From Parapedobacter deserti (GTDB lineage: Bacteria > Bacteroidota > Bacteroidia > Sphingobacteriales > Sphingobacteriaceae): a DNA stretch of 64,000 bases. Below, in pieces: positions 17,758 to 28,900 of the stretch; position 1 is the first letter of the stretch, and every line of letters begins with the position of its first letter. Below the pieces are notes generated by a model. It searched no databases. It worked only from the letters and a program-made list of their open reading frames with translations, and was not told the origin of the DNA. Location of the stretch: the NCBI RefSeq assembly GCF_042646065.1, contig NZ_JBHRTA010000004.1, positions 1 through 64,000 on the forward strand, read 5' to 3'. A program made the translations under genes and the position numbers.

Positions 17758-18489
17758 ATGAGCTATATTATTCTTTCCATGCTTGCGATCTGCGCAGCAA
17801 GTTTGAGCGTCAACGCGCAACAGGCGGATGCCTTAGCAGGCGCCTGGCACACCCAACAGGGGGACGTCGAACAAACTGCGGTGTTTGTAGACGGATACCT
17901 TTCTCACAGCGTTTTCGACGTCAAAAACAAAAAGTTTATTTCCACGAGGGGCGGCACTTATTCGGCGCAAGGAGGTAAATTGACTGTTAACTGGCAATAC
18001 GACACCGAAAAAGCAGCAAGCAATATGCCCGCTGAGACGTGGGTGGGTCAATCCGGTACGTTTGCGTTTAAGGCATCAGGCAGCTCACTCAGCACGGATC
18101 TGTCGGGCACTAACGCAACATGGCAGCGCACTGACAACAACGAGGGACCCATGGCCGGCGTATGGCGTATTACCGGGCGGCAGCAAGGGGATGACATGGG
18201 CCAGATGCCGTTGCGCGATAGGCGAACGCTGAAAATTCTTAGCGGAAAACGCTTTCAATGGGTTGCCATAAATGTGAAAAGCGGAGAGTTTTCCGGCACG
18301 GGAGGAGGTACTTATACGTTCGAAGACGGGAAATATACCGAACACATCGAATTCTTCTCGCGCGACAATGACCGTGTGGGTGCCTCGCTCTCTTTTGATG
18401 GCAAGATTGAGAACGGGCAGTGGCACCATTCGGGCCTGAGTTCTACGGGGAATCCCATTTATGAAATATGGAGCAAGCTCGAAAAGTAG
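17758..18489 (+). CDS. Secreted protein with duplicated lipocalin-like domain (243 aa)
   Basis: The ATG at 17758 gives a signal peptide (IILSMLAICAASLSVNAQ). The mature protein contains two related halves: 'LAGAWHTQQGDVEQTAVFVD...ISTRGGTYSAQGGKLTVNW' (residues about 25-85) and 'MAGVWRITGRQQ...KRFQWVAIN...FSGTGGGTYTFEDGKYTEHI' (about 130-200). The pattern 'aG.W......gG.Y....gkYt' is common in Bacteroidota secreted proteins with a lipocalin-like beta-barrel. I do not know its ligand. It has its own upstream region; a weak hairpin (CAACTTT...AAAGTTG, about 17662-17683) between this gene and the GT2 may terminate the GT2 transcript. Confidence 0.6.
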   Translation: MSYIILSMLAICAASLSVNAQQADALAGAWHTQQGDVEQTAVFVDGYLSHSVFDVKNKKFISTRGGTYSAQGGKLTVNWQYDTEKAASNMPAETWVGQSGTFAFKASGSSLSTDLSGTNATWQRTDNNEGPMAGVWRITGRQQGDDMGQMPLRDRRTLKILSGKRFQWVAINVKSGEFSGTGGGTYTFEDGKYTEHIEFFSRDNDRVGASLSFDGKIENGQWHHSGLSSTGNPIYEIWSKLEK

Positions 18490-18554
18490 TGGTCAGTGAC
18501 CGGTAGTTGCCGATTGCTGATTGCCGAAAACCATAAAATTAGTATTTTCGCTGC

Positions 18555-20579
18555 ATGTCACCAGCAGAAGCAGCTATACGTATCGAGGAGCTCACCGCGG
18601 AACTCAACGAATACAACTACCAATACTATGTATTGGCCAATCCCTCCATTTCCGACTACGACTTTGACCAAAAGCTCAAAGAGCTGGAAGAACTGGAACG
18701 GCTGTTCCCGCAATTTCTCGACGCCGACTCCCCCACGCAAAAAGTAGGTGGAGACATCACCCAGCGCTTCAATACCGTGCGCCATCGCTGGCCGATGCTG
18801 TCGCTGAGCAACACGTACAGCGAACAGGAGCTGCGCGATTTCGACGCCAGGGTACGCCGGGCCATCGGCGATGACTTCGAGTATGTGTGCGAATTAAAGT
18901 TTGATGGCCTTTCCATTAGCCTCACCTACGAAAACGGCGTCCTTAAACGAGCGGTGACACGGGGCGACGGCGTACAGGGCGACGATGTGACCGCCAACGT
19001 GCGCACCATCAAAAAGATACCTAACCGGCTTAGAACCGAGGGCTATCCGGAGCTGTTCGAGATACGGGGAGAGATCTTCATGCACCGGCCTGCATTCCAG
19101 CGGCTCAACAACGAGCGCATTGAAAACGGTGAGATGGCATATGCCAATCCACGGAACTTCGCCGCCGGCACGATTAAACTGCAGGACTCCGCGGAGGTGG
19201 CACGGCGTCCGCTCGATTGCTTCCTATACTTCTTAAATGCGGACAACCGGAATCGCCTCTTCAAAAACCATTGGGAAAGCCTCGAGGCAGTAAAATCATG
19301 GGGGTTCCATGTCTGTGAGCATACAGCCCTATGCGCCAACATTGATGAGGCACTCGCGTTCATCGCTAAATGGGAAAAGGAACGCCACGACCTGAGTTAT
19401 GACATTGACGGTATCGTCATTAAGGTAAACGACTACGGACAGCAAGAGGAACTGGGCTTCACGGCTAAATCTCCCCGGTGGTCCATCTCCTACAAGTATA
19501 AGGCAGAACAGGTGGAAACGGTATTTCAGTCGGTGAGCTACCAGGTTGGCCGTACCGGAGCGGTGACACCCGTTGCCAACCTGAAACCCGTCCTGCTGGC
19601 CGGCACCACCGTGAAACGGGCGAGCCTGCATAATGCCAACGAAATAGCCCGGCTGGACCTGCGCGAGGGTGATACCGTATTCGTGGAAAAAGGCGGGGAA
19701 ATCATCCCTAAGGTAATGGGAGTCAACATGCTGAAGCGGTCGCCGGATGCCCTGCCGATCGTCTATCCGCTCAGCTGTCCTGAATGCAGCACCCTGCTGG
19801 TGCGCAAAGCGGGCGAAGCTGTGCATTACTGCCCCAATGACGAGGGCTGCCCGCCGCAGATCGTCGGCCGCATGCAGCACTTCATCAGTCGCAAAGCCAT
19901 GGACATCGAGGGAATGGGTGATGAGACCATCGAAACCTTTTACAGGCAGGGCTTGCTACGCAACATAATAGATATATATGCGCTCCAAGACAAACAAGAC
20001 ATCCTGATTGGACTGGAACGCTTCGGTCAGAAGTCCATCGACAACATGTTGGCGGGCATTGAAAAGTCAAAGGAAAAGCCATTTGAAAAGGTGCTCTTTG
20101 CACTCGGCATACGGTATGTGGGCGAAACCGTGGCCAGGAAGCTTGCCCTACACTTCAAAAACATCGACGTACTGGCGGCGGCTTCCAAAGCGGAAATCGA
20201 AATGGTCCATGAAATCGGTGAGCGGATCGCTGAAAGCGTAACTGAATATTTTGCCAACGATATACACCGCGAACAGATCGAACGGCTAAAGCAGCATGGC
20301 TTAAAGCTGGCCGTTGAAGAGAAAGTGACCAAGCGGCTGGGTGATGCCTTGGAGGGTAAAAGCTTTGTCATCTCTGGCGTGTTCGAACAATTCAGCCGGG
20401 AAGAGTTGACCGCCATTATCGAAAGTCACGGTGGAAAACTGCTGAGCAGCATATCCGGCAAACTCGACTACCTCGTGGCTGGCGACAAGATGGGCCCGTC
20501 GAAGCTAGCGAAGGCGGAAAAACTGCGTATACCCATCATCTCCGAAAAGGAATTGCTGCAGTTGATTGCTAACAATTAG
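18555..20579 (+). CDS. ligA: NAD-dependent DNA ligase (674 aa)
   Basis: This cytosolic enzyme seals nicks during replication and repair, with NAD as AMP donor. The adenylated lysine is K115 in 'CELKFDGLS'. 'YDIDGIVIKVNDY' and 'SPRWSISYKYKAEQ' are the later nucleotidyltransferase motifs. The four-cysteine zinc finger is C408, C411, C426 and C432. Helix-hairpin-helix segments (about 440-580) and a C-terminal BRCT domain (about 595-674, 'LEGKSFVISGVFEQFSREEL') follow. Length and order match LigA. The ATG is only about 10 bp after a -7-like TATTTTCG, so the transcript may be nearly leaderless. The 231 bp after it (20580-20810) hold no feature I can support. Confidence 0.97.
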   Translation: MSPAEAAIRIEELTAELNEYNYQYYVLANPSISDYDFDQKLKELEELERLFPQFLDADSPTQKVGGDITQRFNTVRHRWPMLSLSNTYSEQELRDFDARVRRAIGDDFEYVCELKFDGLSISLTYENGVLKRAVTRGDGVQGDDVTANVRTIKKIPNRLRTEGYPELFEIRGEIFMHRPAFQRLNNERIENGEMAYANPRNFAAGTIKLQDSAEVARRPLDCFLYFLNADNRNRLFKNHWESLEAVKSWGFHVCEHTALCANIDEALAFIAKWEKERHDLSYDIDGIVIKVNDYGQQEELGFTAKSPRWSISYKYKAEQVETVFQSVSYQVGRTGAVTPVANLKPVLLAGTTVKRASLHNANEIARLDLREGDTVFVEKGGEIIPKVMGVNMLKRSPDALPIVYPLSCPECSTLLVRKAGEAVHYCPNDEGCPPQIVGRMQHFISRKAMDIEGMGDETIETFYRQGLLRNIIDIYALQDKQDILIGLERFGQKSIDNMLAGIEKSKEKPFEKVLFALGIRYVGETVARKLALHFKNIDVLAAASKAEIEMVHEIGERIAESVTEYFANDIHREQIERLKQHGLKLAVEEKVTKRLGDALEGKSFVISGVFEQFSREELTAIIESHGGKLLSSISGKLDYLVAGDKMGPSKLAKAEKLRIPIISEKELLQLIANN

Positions 20580-20810
20580 CCATGAAGGCCGCTATTGTAC
20601 TGCGCAGAAAACCGGGGAAAATTGCTGAGGAGGAACTTCAATCCCAAAGAGTATACGGTAAAATCATTTATTTCCATTAATTTTGACCGGCCGTTGAACC
20701 GCTGCGCAGATGACAGCTGCATGGTCTATGGCGCGATGGTGCGGGGGATTTCGCGGATAGTAAAGCGTTATTGCAAGCAAAAAAACACGATTTAGGCAAG
20801 ATACATTAAC

Positions 20811-21704
20811 ATGAACGAATTGCATGGTGCCGGGGTGGCATTGGTTACCCCGTTTCATTCGGACGGGTCAGTCGACTATGAAGGGTTAGCGCAATTGATC
20901 GAATATCAGATCAGTGGAACTGTGGATTATTTAGTTTCGCTGGGAACAACCGGCGAAGCGGCCACCCTGACGGACGCTGAACGAAAGGCCGTATGGAAAT
21001 TCACAGCCGAAAAGGTGGCTGGGCGCGTACCATTGGTGGCCGGCATCGGAGGTAACAACACCGCCGACGTGGTGCATCAGGTTAATGCTTTTGATCCCAC
21101 AGGCTACTCCGCCATCCTATCTGCCAGCCCATACTACAACAAGCCTACCCAGGAAGGCATTTACCAGCATTACAAAGCGGTGGCAGCGGCCTCTCCCCTG
21201 CCCCTCATCCTATACAATGTACCGGGCCGCACGGCGAGCAACGTCACTGTGGAAACCACTGTACGGCTCGCGCGGGAAGTGGGCAATATCGTAGCCACGA
21301 AGGAGGCCTCTGGCAGTTTTGATCAGTTCAGCAAGCTTATGCGCGACAAGCCGGACGAATTTCTGTTGATCTCCGGCGATGATCCGGTAACGCTGCCGAT
21401 GATGGCTCTGGGAGCCGTGGGTGTGATTTCTGTGATTGCCAACGCGCTTCCTGCCGACGTGGCGCGGCTCGTGCAGCTTTGCAGCGAAGGCCATTATGAG
21501 GAAGCTAGGCAAGTGCATACCCGGTTGTTGCACATCACGGAATTGTGCTTTGCGGAGGGCAACCCCACGGGTGTGAAAGCGATGCTCCATCAGTTGGGTG
21601 TTTGCGGACCGACAGTACGGCTGCCGCTTGTGTCGGCAAGCGAGTCGCTTAAACAGATGATCCAAGAGGAATTGGCCGCGATAAACGCAGTGCATGATAT
21701 ATAA
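20811..21704 (+). CDS. dapA: 4-hydroxy-tetrahydrodipicolinate synthase (297 aa)
   Basis: This is the first enzyme of the lysine/diaminopimelate branch, condensing pyruvate with aspartate semialdehyde in the cytosol. The TIM-barrel signatures are 'GVALVTPFHSDGSVDYEGL', 'SLGTTGEAATLTDAER', the catalytic Tyr135 in 'LYNVPGRT' and the Schiff-base lysine K164 in 'ATKEASGS'. 'GDDPVTLPMMALGAVGVISV' and 'EGNPTGVKAMLHQLG' are also as expected. Length is typical. It is a single gene, convergent with the GT2 at 21749. Confidence 0.95.
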   Translation: MNELHGAGVALVTPFHSDGSVDYEGLAQLIEYQISGTVDYLVSLGTTGEAATLTDAERKAVWKFTAEKVAGRVPLVAGIGGNNTADVVHQVNAFDPTGYSAILSASPYYNKPTQEGIYQHYKAVAAASPLPLILYNVPGRTASNVTVETTVRLAREVGNIVATKEASGSFDQFSKLMRDKPDEFLLISGDDPVTLPMMALGAVGVISVIANALPADVARLVQLCSEGHYEEARQVHTRLLHITELCFAEGNPTGVKAMLHQLGVCGPTVRLPLVSASESLKQMIQEELAAINAVHDI

Positions 21705-21748
21705 ATACCGTTGGTTTATCAGTTTCAGATCCGGTTAGTGAGCGATCG

Positions 21749-22672
21749 TCACCGATGTTCAGGAAGCCGCATGCCCAGCTTCTGGCTATCTTTAGGCTGC
21801 GTCAAATTCCACCATATTGCCTGTAAGGCTGCTTTGGCCAACCCCGATTTTCCCGCAATCAGGCACTTCCCGATCGAGACCGGCGAAGCAACGAGCAGGT
21901 AATAACACGCGAAAACAGCTGCCTGCAGCGGTGTCGCATTTCTTCTGATAAACAACCAACGGTTGCGACTCATGAAATAAGTTTTCAGCGGGCTTTCCTT
22001 ACCTACACTCATTGACTCCTTGTGGAAAATCCTCGCTTTACCGGTAAAACCGAGTTTTAATCCTGCCCGCCTGAACTTTTCGCACCAATCCAGTTCCTCG
22101 TAATACAAAAAGAAATGTTCTTCCATCAATCCTACCCGGGTCAGGTCGCTTCGCCGGCATGCCATCGCAGCCCCGTGACAATACCCTGTTTGGGTGGTGA
22201 TCTCGTTATACTGGCCGTTGTCGTCGGCCATGATAGCTATGCCCCGGTTGCGCCCTGTGAAGTAGTTCATCGGCGTATACCCCGCATATTGAATCTTGCG
22301 CTTATCTTCGAAATAAAGGATAAGCGGCGAAAGGAGGCCAATGTCCGGATGACTATCAAGCTCGGTCCGGAGTGTGGCTATGAAATTTGCGGTAATCTCG
22401 GTATCGTTGTTGAGGAAAAGCAAATAATCGCCCGTGGCATGCTGAATACCAAGATTATTTCCACCGGCAAAGCCAAGGTTTTTTTCCGATCGGACGTATA
22501 CCACGCCCGGATAAGCGGCATCAAACACGGCTTGCTGGTCGAGCGGGCTCCCATTGTCGACCACAATGACTTCCACTGCTTGCCTGTCTGCATGACTTGC
22601 AATGGAATGAAGCAGGTCAACCGTAAGCGCTGGCTGCCGGTAATTGACCGTTATAATGGAGGTGAGCTTCAT
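21749..22672 (-). CDS. Family 2 glycosyltransferase, member of the operator regulon (307 aa)
   Basis: The GT-A fold is shown by 'TSIITVNYRQPALTVDLLHS', 'VIVVDNGSPLDQQ', 'NLGFAGGNNLGIQHATGDY', the metal-site 'LLFLNNDTEI' and 'FFLYYEELDWCEKFRRAG'. A C-terminal hydrophobic stretch (AVFACYYLLVASPVSIGKCL) probably contacts the membrane. It is transcribed away from the NRPS operon. A TAGTTTTG -7 element at 22680-22687 ends only 8 bp before the ATG, so the message would be nearly leaderless. The palindromic operator at 22735-22754 is at the same distance from this -7 element as at the other regulon promoters. That ties this glycosyltransferase to the same regulation as the NRPS and exopolysaccharide genes. 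Confidence 0.85.
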   Translation of the reverse strand: MKLTSIITVNYRQPALTVDLLHSIASHADRQAVEVIVVDNGSPLDQQAVFDAAYPGVVYVRSEKNLGFAGGNNLGIQHATGDYLLFLNNDTEITANFIATLRTELDSHPDIGLLSPLILYFEDKRKIQYAGYTPMNYFTGRNRGIAIMADDNGQYNEITTQTGYCHGAAMACRRSDLTRVGLMEEHFFLYYEELDWCEKFRRAGLKLGFTGKARIFHKESMSVGKESPLKTYFMSRNRWLFIRRNATPLQAAVFACYYLLVASPVSIGKCLIAGKSGLAKAALQAIWWNLTQPKDSQKLGMRLPEHR

Positions 22673-22679
22673 GACGGTG

Positions 22680-22687
22680 CAAAACTA
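22680..22687 (-). promoter_or_regulatory. -7 element of the leftward GT2
   Basis: TAGTTTTG on the minus strand fits TAnnTTTG. It begins 53 bp from the start of the CTACAA arm (read on the minus strand) of the operator at 22735-22754, the spacing seen at three other regulon promoters. Confidence 0.6.
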
Positions 22688-22734
22688 TACTTTTCGAGAT
22701 ACAGACCATGCAGATCCATGTCAAAATATTGCCC

Positions 22735-22754
22735 TTGTAGCATTACCCCTACAA
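22735..22754. promoter_or_regulatory. Operator copy 1 (TTGTAG-N8-CTACAA)
   Basis: Perfect 6-bp arms with spacer CATTACCC. By distance it belongs to the leftward GT2 promoter, although it lies in the shared divergent region. Confidence 0.75.
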
Positions 22755-22786
22755 AATAAGCGACAACGAAAAATACCGAGAATAAT

Positions 22787-22806
22787 CTGTAGACTTATTT
22801 CTACAA
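22787..22806. promoter_or_regulatory. Operator copy 2 (CTGTAG-N8-CTACAA)
   Basis: One mismatch in the outer base of the left arm; spacer ACTTATTT. It is followed by ACAAAACAAAATA context identical to copy 4. The -7 element of the NRPS operon starts 54 bp after the start of its right arm. Confidence 0.75.
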
Positions 22807-22854
22807 AACAAAATAAAGTTGGAAACTAAGGAGTTACCTTATTTGTGACTAACG

Positions 22855-22862
22855 TATTTTTG
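22855..22862 (+). promoter_or_regulatory. -7 element of the NRPS operon
   Basis: TATTTTTG matches TAnnTTTG exactly and is about 75 bp before the GTG start of NrpsA. The -33 region has only TTA (22834-22836) at 18 bp, as expected for an activator-dependent promoter. Confidence 0.6.
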
Positions 22863-22937
22863 CAGACCCCAAACACCTATTGATGACCCGTTGGCGGACA
22901 ATCAGCTGGTGTATCCGGGCACGATAAAATCTATACA

Positions 22938-25900
22938 GTGAAAAGCAATAAAAACGACACCATTCTGAGTCTTTTTTATGATCAGGTGCAAAGAACGCCT
23001 TCTGCTACTGCAGTCGTTTTCGAGGGCTCGTCCATGACGTATCAGGAACTCGACGAAAGGTCCAGCCAAGTCGCCCATTTATTACTAGCTCAGGGTGTAC
23101 AGCCGCAAACGCTTGTGGCCGTATGCCTGGATAAGTCGCTGGAAATGATTGTTGCCTTACTGGCAGTACTCAAGGCCGGGTGTGCTTACGTTCCGATAGA
23201 CCCGGACTATCCGACAGACCGCATCGCTTACATGTTGGATGATATCAATGCCAGTATAGTCGTCACCGGCGACGGCCATATCCCGACATTGTCAGTGGCT
23301 ATTGGCGAACGAGCTGTTGTGCCGATTGCAATTAGCTTGACGGAACCGTCGATGTTAGCAGCATATCCGTCTTCGCGCCCCGACTGGCCGGTAACTGGAG
23401 ATGATCTTGCGTACATTATTTACACGTCCGGATCTACCGGAAGGCCGAAAGGCGTCATGATTACCCATTGGAATGTGGTAAGGCTATTCTTCAACGACGC
23501 TCCCCTTTTTGATTTCAGCGAAGCTGACGTGTGGACGATGTTCCATTCGTTTTGTTTTGATTTTTCGGTATGGGAGATGTATGGTGCACTGCTATTCGGC
23601 GGCAAGCTGGTTGTCGTCTCAAAAGCCGTAGCCAAAGACGTGAGCCTCTTTAGCAAACTGATGGTGGATGCAGGAGTAACCATCCTAAACCAGACGCCGT
23701 CGGCTTTTTACATGCTCCAAGATCATGCATCGTTGTTGCAGCGGGTATTGCCGTTGCGTGTCCGGTATGTGATTTTTGGTGGCGAAGCGCTGAATCCGGC
23801 GAAGCTGACGCCCTGGATGACGCTGTATCCGGCATGCAGAATGATAAACATGTACGGGATCACCGAAACGACGGTTCACGTAACCTATCAGGAAATAAAC
23901 GGTCAACACACGGACAGCAACGCCAGTATCATCGGTAAACCTATCCCAACGCTTTATACCTATGTGCTTGACGAACACACGAATAGGGTTCCGCCCGGCA
24001 CAATCGGTGAATTGTACGTTGGTGGATCCGGGCTGGCAAAGGGCTACCTAAACCAACCCGAACTCACGGCGAGCCGCTTTATTCCAGATCCCTTTGATAG
24101 CGATGGGGATGCACGGTTATACCGGACAGGTGACCTGGCGAAACAGGCCGAAGACGGTACGCTGGAATACCATGGACGGATCGACAACCAAATCAAGATA
24201 CGTGGATTCAGAATCGAACTGGGGGAGATCGAACATGCGCTGCAAACGGCGCCCGGGGTTCTGCATGGCGTCGTAGCTACGCACCAAAAGGGAGACGGCG
24301 ACTGTCAGCTTGTTGGGTACTATGTGGCTGAAGGTTTCGCCGACAATAAAGTTGTCCGCGCGCACCTTCAGCAGGCGTTGCCGGATTATATGGTACCCCA
24401 GTTTTTGATACCGATCGATGCCATCCCGTTGACAAGCAACGGAAAGGTGGATAAAAAAGCACTGCCTATCCCTGATGCCGCCAAATTGCAAGCCCATGCT
24501 TACGCAGCCGCCCGCTATCAGACGGAAAGGACCATTGCTGATGTGTGGAAGACGACACTCCAAATCGATCGCGTTGGCAGGCACGACCACTTCTTTGAAT
24601 CGGGCGGCAATTCGCTTCTCGCTCAGAAAGCGGTATTTTCTCTGAAGAAGCAGGGCATCGAAGTACCTGTCATCAAGCTATACCAATACCCTGTGGTGAA
24701 AGACCTTGCTGCCTATGTCGATGGCCGCCGCCCCGCGCGCGGATTCAATGATGCGGTAAAACACCCGGATACCGGGCATGACAGGAGTGACATAGCCGTG
24801 ATCGGGATGGCTGGCAGGTTTCCGGGGGCAGCCACGATTGAAGCGCTGTGGGAAGTCCTGGTCAATGGCAGGGAAACCATACGGTGGTTTAATGAGGACG
24901 AACTGGATACGTCCATCCCACCGTCGCAGCGGCAATCGCCGTACTACGTCAAAGCCCGCGGTATCGTTGATGGGGCTATCGACTTTGACGCCGCATTCTT
25001 TGGGATAAATCCAAAGCATGCGGCGCTGATGGACCCCCAGCAGCGGCTTTTCCTTGAAATCGCTTGGGAAGCACTTGAACGGTCGGGTCACGTACCACAG
25101 AAATTCGACGGATCGATCGGCGTGTACGCCGGATCGGCGAACAATACGTATTTTGTAAATAACGTGCTAAAGCACCCGGAGCTGGTCGAAAGCGCGGGCG
25201 ACCTGTCCGTGCTGACCATAAACGATAAAGATTACCTCTCCAGCCGCGTCGCCTATGCACTGGATTTGAAAGGCCCAGCCGTAACCGTCCAGTCGGCCTG
25301 TTCCACATCGCTACTGGCGGTGGCGCAGGCGGTTGAAGCGATCCGGAAAGGCCAGTGTGACGTGGCCATCGCAGGCGGGGCAGCCATCACCTTTCCGATC
25401 CATAGCGGCCACCTCTATGAGGAAGGGGCCATGCTCAGCGCAGACGGCCATTGCCGACCCTTTGATAAAGATGCACGTGGCACGCTTTTCAGCGATGGCG
25501 TAGCGGCGGTGGTGCTCAAGGATAAAGCGCAAGCCGAACGGGATGGTGATGTAATTTATGCGGTAATCAAAGGCGTTGGCATCAGCAATGACGGCGGTGG
25601 CAAAGGCAGCTTCACGGCGCCCAGCGCGGAGGGACAGGCCAGGTGCATCCGCATGGCTTTGGCAGACGCTGGCGTTGAAGCCTCGGCAATTTCTTACGTC
25701 GAAACCCACGGTACCGGCACCCCGATCGGCGATCCAATAGAAATAGAAGGGTTGAAGCTGGCATTTGGCGAGCAGGCCGGCCGGCAGTATTGCCGCATTG
25801 GCTCCATTAAAAGCAACATGGGCCACCTTACGCACGCCGCCGGCGTGGCTGGTCTGATCAAGACGGTGCTGGCATTACATCATAAAAAAATTCCGGCATC

Positions 25901-28900
25901 CATCAACTACTCCGCGGCAAACAAAGCGATTGATTTTGCAAGCAGCCCGTTTGTTGTCAACCATCAGGTCACCGACTGGGCTCCGCTTGCTGACAAACGA
26001 AGAGCCGGCGTCAGTTCATTCGGCGTCGGCGGAACGAACGTACACGTGGTTCTGGAAGGCTACGAGCATGCGACAGCACCCGAACAGGCAGATATGCCGG
26101 CGGCCAAGCCCTTAAGCATCATCAACTGGTCCGCAAAGAACGAAGCGTCCCTGACCATGTATGCCGACCGGCTCCATCGGTTTATTGTTGAAAACCCGGA
26201 TACGTCGATCCAGGACCTGGCTTATTCCCTGCAGCGCGCACGTCAGGATTTCGATCACCGTGCTTACATCGTCGCAGCGGACCTCGCTGATCTACGTCAG
26301 CAATTGGACGAAAGGGCGTGGGTTAAGAATACCGTTCAGCAAGATGCCAGCGGAGTTACTTTCCTATTCCCCGGCCAGGGCGCACAGTATGTCGACATGG
26401 GGAAGCAGCTCTATGAGCGGGAGCCGGTTTACCGGCAGGCCATTGACGACTGTGCATCCATTTTGCACCACGAACTCGGTGAAGACATCCGTCGGATCAT
26501 CTTTCCCTTGGGCGGCGATACCGAGGAGGCCGCAGCCGAACGCCTTAAACAGACACAGTTTACCCAACCGGCATTATTCATCACGGAGTATGCGTTAGCT
26601 AAACTATGGATGTCCTGGGGCATTCGGCCAATCGCATATATCGGACATAGTATCGGCGAGTTCGTTGCTGCGCACCTGGCTGGCGTCTTCACGCTCAAAG
26701 ACGCGCTGCGGCTGGTGGCTTACCGAGGTAAGCTGATCAGTGAGCTTCCCGCCGGATCAATGCTTTCGGTACGGGCTTCTGCAAGCGATATCCAGCGTTT
26801 GATGCCGCCCGGCTTGTCCATCGCCGCGATCAATGCGCCTTCGCTATGCGTCGTCTCCGGAGCAGCCGAATCTGTTTATGCTTTCTCGAAAGCACTCGGC
26901 GCCAGCGGTATTGCCAACAAGCCACTCCACACCAGCCACGCCTTTCACTCCTGCATGATGGATCCGATGTTACCGGCATTTGAAAACGCATTCCGATCCA
27001 TTACGTTGCGTACCCCTCGCCAGCCCATTGCTTCAACAGTGACCGGCAATTGGCTGACCGATGATGAGGCTACGGATCCGGCATATTGGGTACAGCACGC
27101 TAAGGCTACCGTGAACTTCTCCGGTGCGTTGACTTTCCTGGACAAGGAAATCAATCCGATATTCCTCGAAATCGGCCCCGGAAACGTGACTGCCACATTG
27201 GCCAGACAGCATGGAAAAGAAATTGCCCAACGGGTAGTCAGCGGATCCAGCAACCGGGCAGCGGATGAACATTGCGCTATTTACCGGGCGCTGGGGAGGC
27301 TCTGGTCATACGGCTTTGAGCCGGATTGGAAAACCCTGCAAAACCGCAGGGCGAGACGCATTGCCATTCCCACATACGCATTTGACCGGAAACCGTTTTG
27401 GGTCAGTCCCAACGGCCAAGTTGCCCATACACCGGCAAATAACAGCCTACCTATTGCCAACCACACCCAACGTACGGATGAAAAACAAGGTATGACAAGA
27501 AAAGAATTCCTCATCGAACAGGTCAGGGCCATTCTGGAAAATGCTTCCGGCATAGCAATCAACGTCAACGAACACCATAGCAACTTTATCGAGCTGGGAT
27601 TTGACTCGCTCCTACTGACGCAGGTTGCGTTGGCATTGAAAAAAACGTTTTCCTTACCCATTACGTTTAGGGGTTTGAATGAAAGCTATTACAGCCTTGA
27701 CACGCTCGGCACTTACCTGGACGAGCACCTGGAGCCGAATGTATTCCAACCGGCACGCAACGGCACGCCGTTTGAAGCCGCAGCGATGGGTCCCGATTCA
27801 ACTTCGGCGGCGCCGGACGCAATCGAGGTTTTGTCAAAGCAGATCGCCTCACTGGCTCAGCAAGTCGCCTTGTTGCAAAGAAACGGCGTTCAGCACAGCC
27901 CGCTCTCGTTGAACGCAGTGGCGCCACCGCAAAATACTTCGCTCGAAATCACGTCCGAGGAATCCGTGGAGCTGAAGAAACCTTTCGGCGCGGCTGCACG
28001 TATTGAACAAAAACGTTCGAATCTGGATGCCAAGCAGGCTGCTTACCTTGATAACTTAGTCGGGCAATACAATCGTAAAACTGCAAAGAGCAAAGCGTAT
28101 ACCCAACGACATCGGGATCATATGGCCGACCCGCGTGTGGTATCAGGTTTCAAACCCGAAACCAAGGAAATCACTTATTCGATTGTAGCCAACCGGTCGA
28201 AGGGATGCCGAATATGGGATATTGACGGCAACGAATACATCGACGTACTGAATGGATTCGGCTCGAACTTTCTCGGCTACCAACCCGAGCTCATTAAAGA
28301 GGCCCTTATCCAGCAAATTGACGAAGGGTATGAAATCGGTCCGCAGCACGAGAAGTCAGGCGAGGTCTGCCAGTTGATATGCGACTTTACCGGATTTGAC
28401 CGCGCAGCACTCTGCAATACGGGCTCGGAGGCGGTATTAGGAACCATGCGCATTGCGAGGACAGTCACCGGGCGTTCTACGATTGTTGCGTTTACAAATT
28501 CCTACCACGGTATCATGGATGAAGTCATCGTCCGTGGCACGAAGAAATTGAAGCCGTTTCCTGCTGCTCCGGGCATTATGGAAGATGCGGTAAAGAACAT
28601 GCTGATTTTGGATTACGGGACGGAAGAATCGTTGCAGATTATCAGGGACCGCGCGCACGAACTGGCTGCTGTGCTTGTGGAGCCCATCCAGAGCCGGAGG
28701 CCGGAATTTGTGCCAATAGACTTTTTGCGCAAGCTGCGGACCATCACGGCTGAAGCGGGCACGCCATTGATTTTTGATGAAGTTATTTCAGGGTTCCGGT
28801 TCCACCCTCGGGGAGCACAGGGACTTTTTGGCATCGAAGCGGACATTGCCACATATGGAAAAGTGGCCGGAGCAGGGCTTTCCATCGGAATCATCGCCGG

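Noticed and set aside
18491..18501. GGTCA-G-TGACC palindrome before ligA
   Set aside because: Short and isolated; the surrounding sequence is repetitive and no second copy was found.
20595..20795. 66-codon ORF between ligA and dapA
   Set aside because: No recognisable motif and no promoter; the composition is rich in Arg, Cys and Asn without a domain pattern.
22115..22759. 214-codon plus-strand ORF before the NRPS operon
   Set aside because: Antisense to the leftward GT2 and runs through its promoter and the operator; no protein character.
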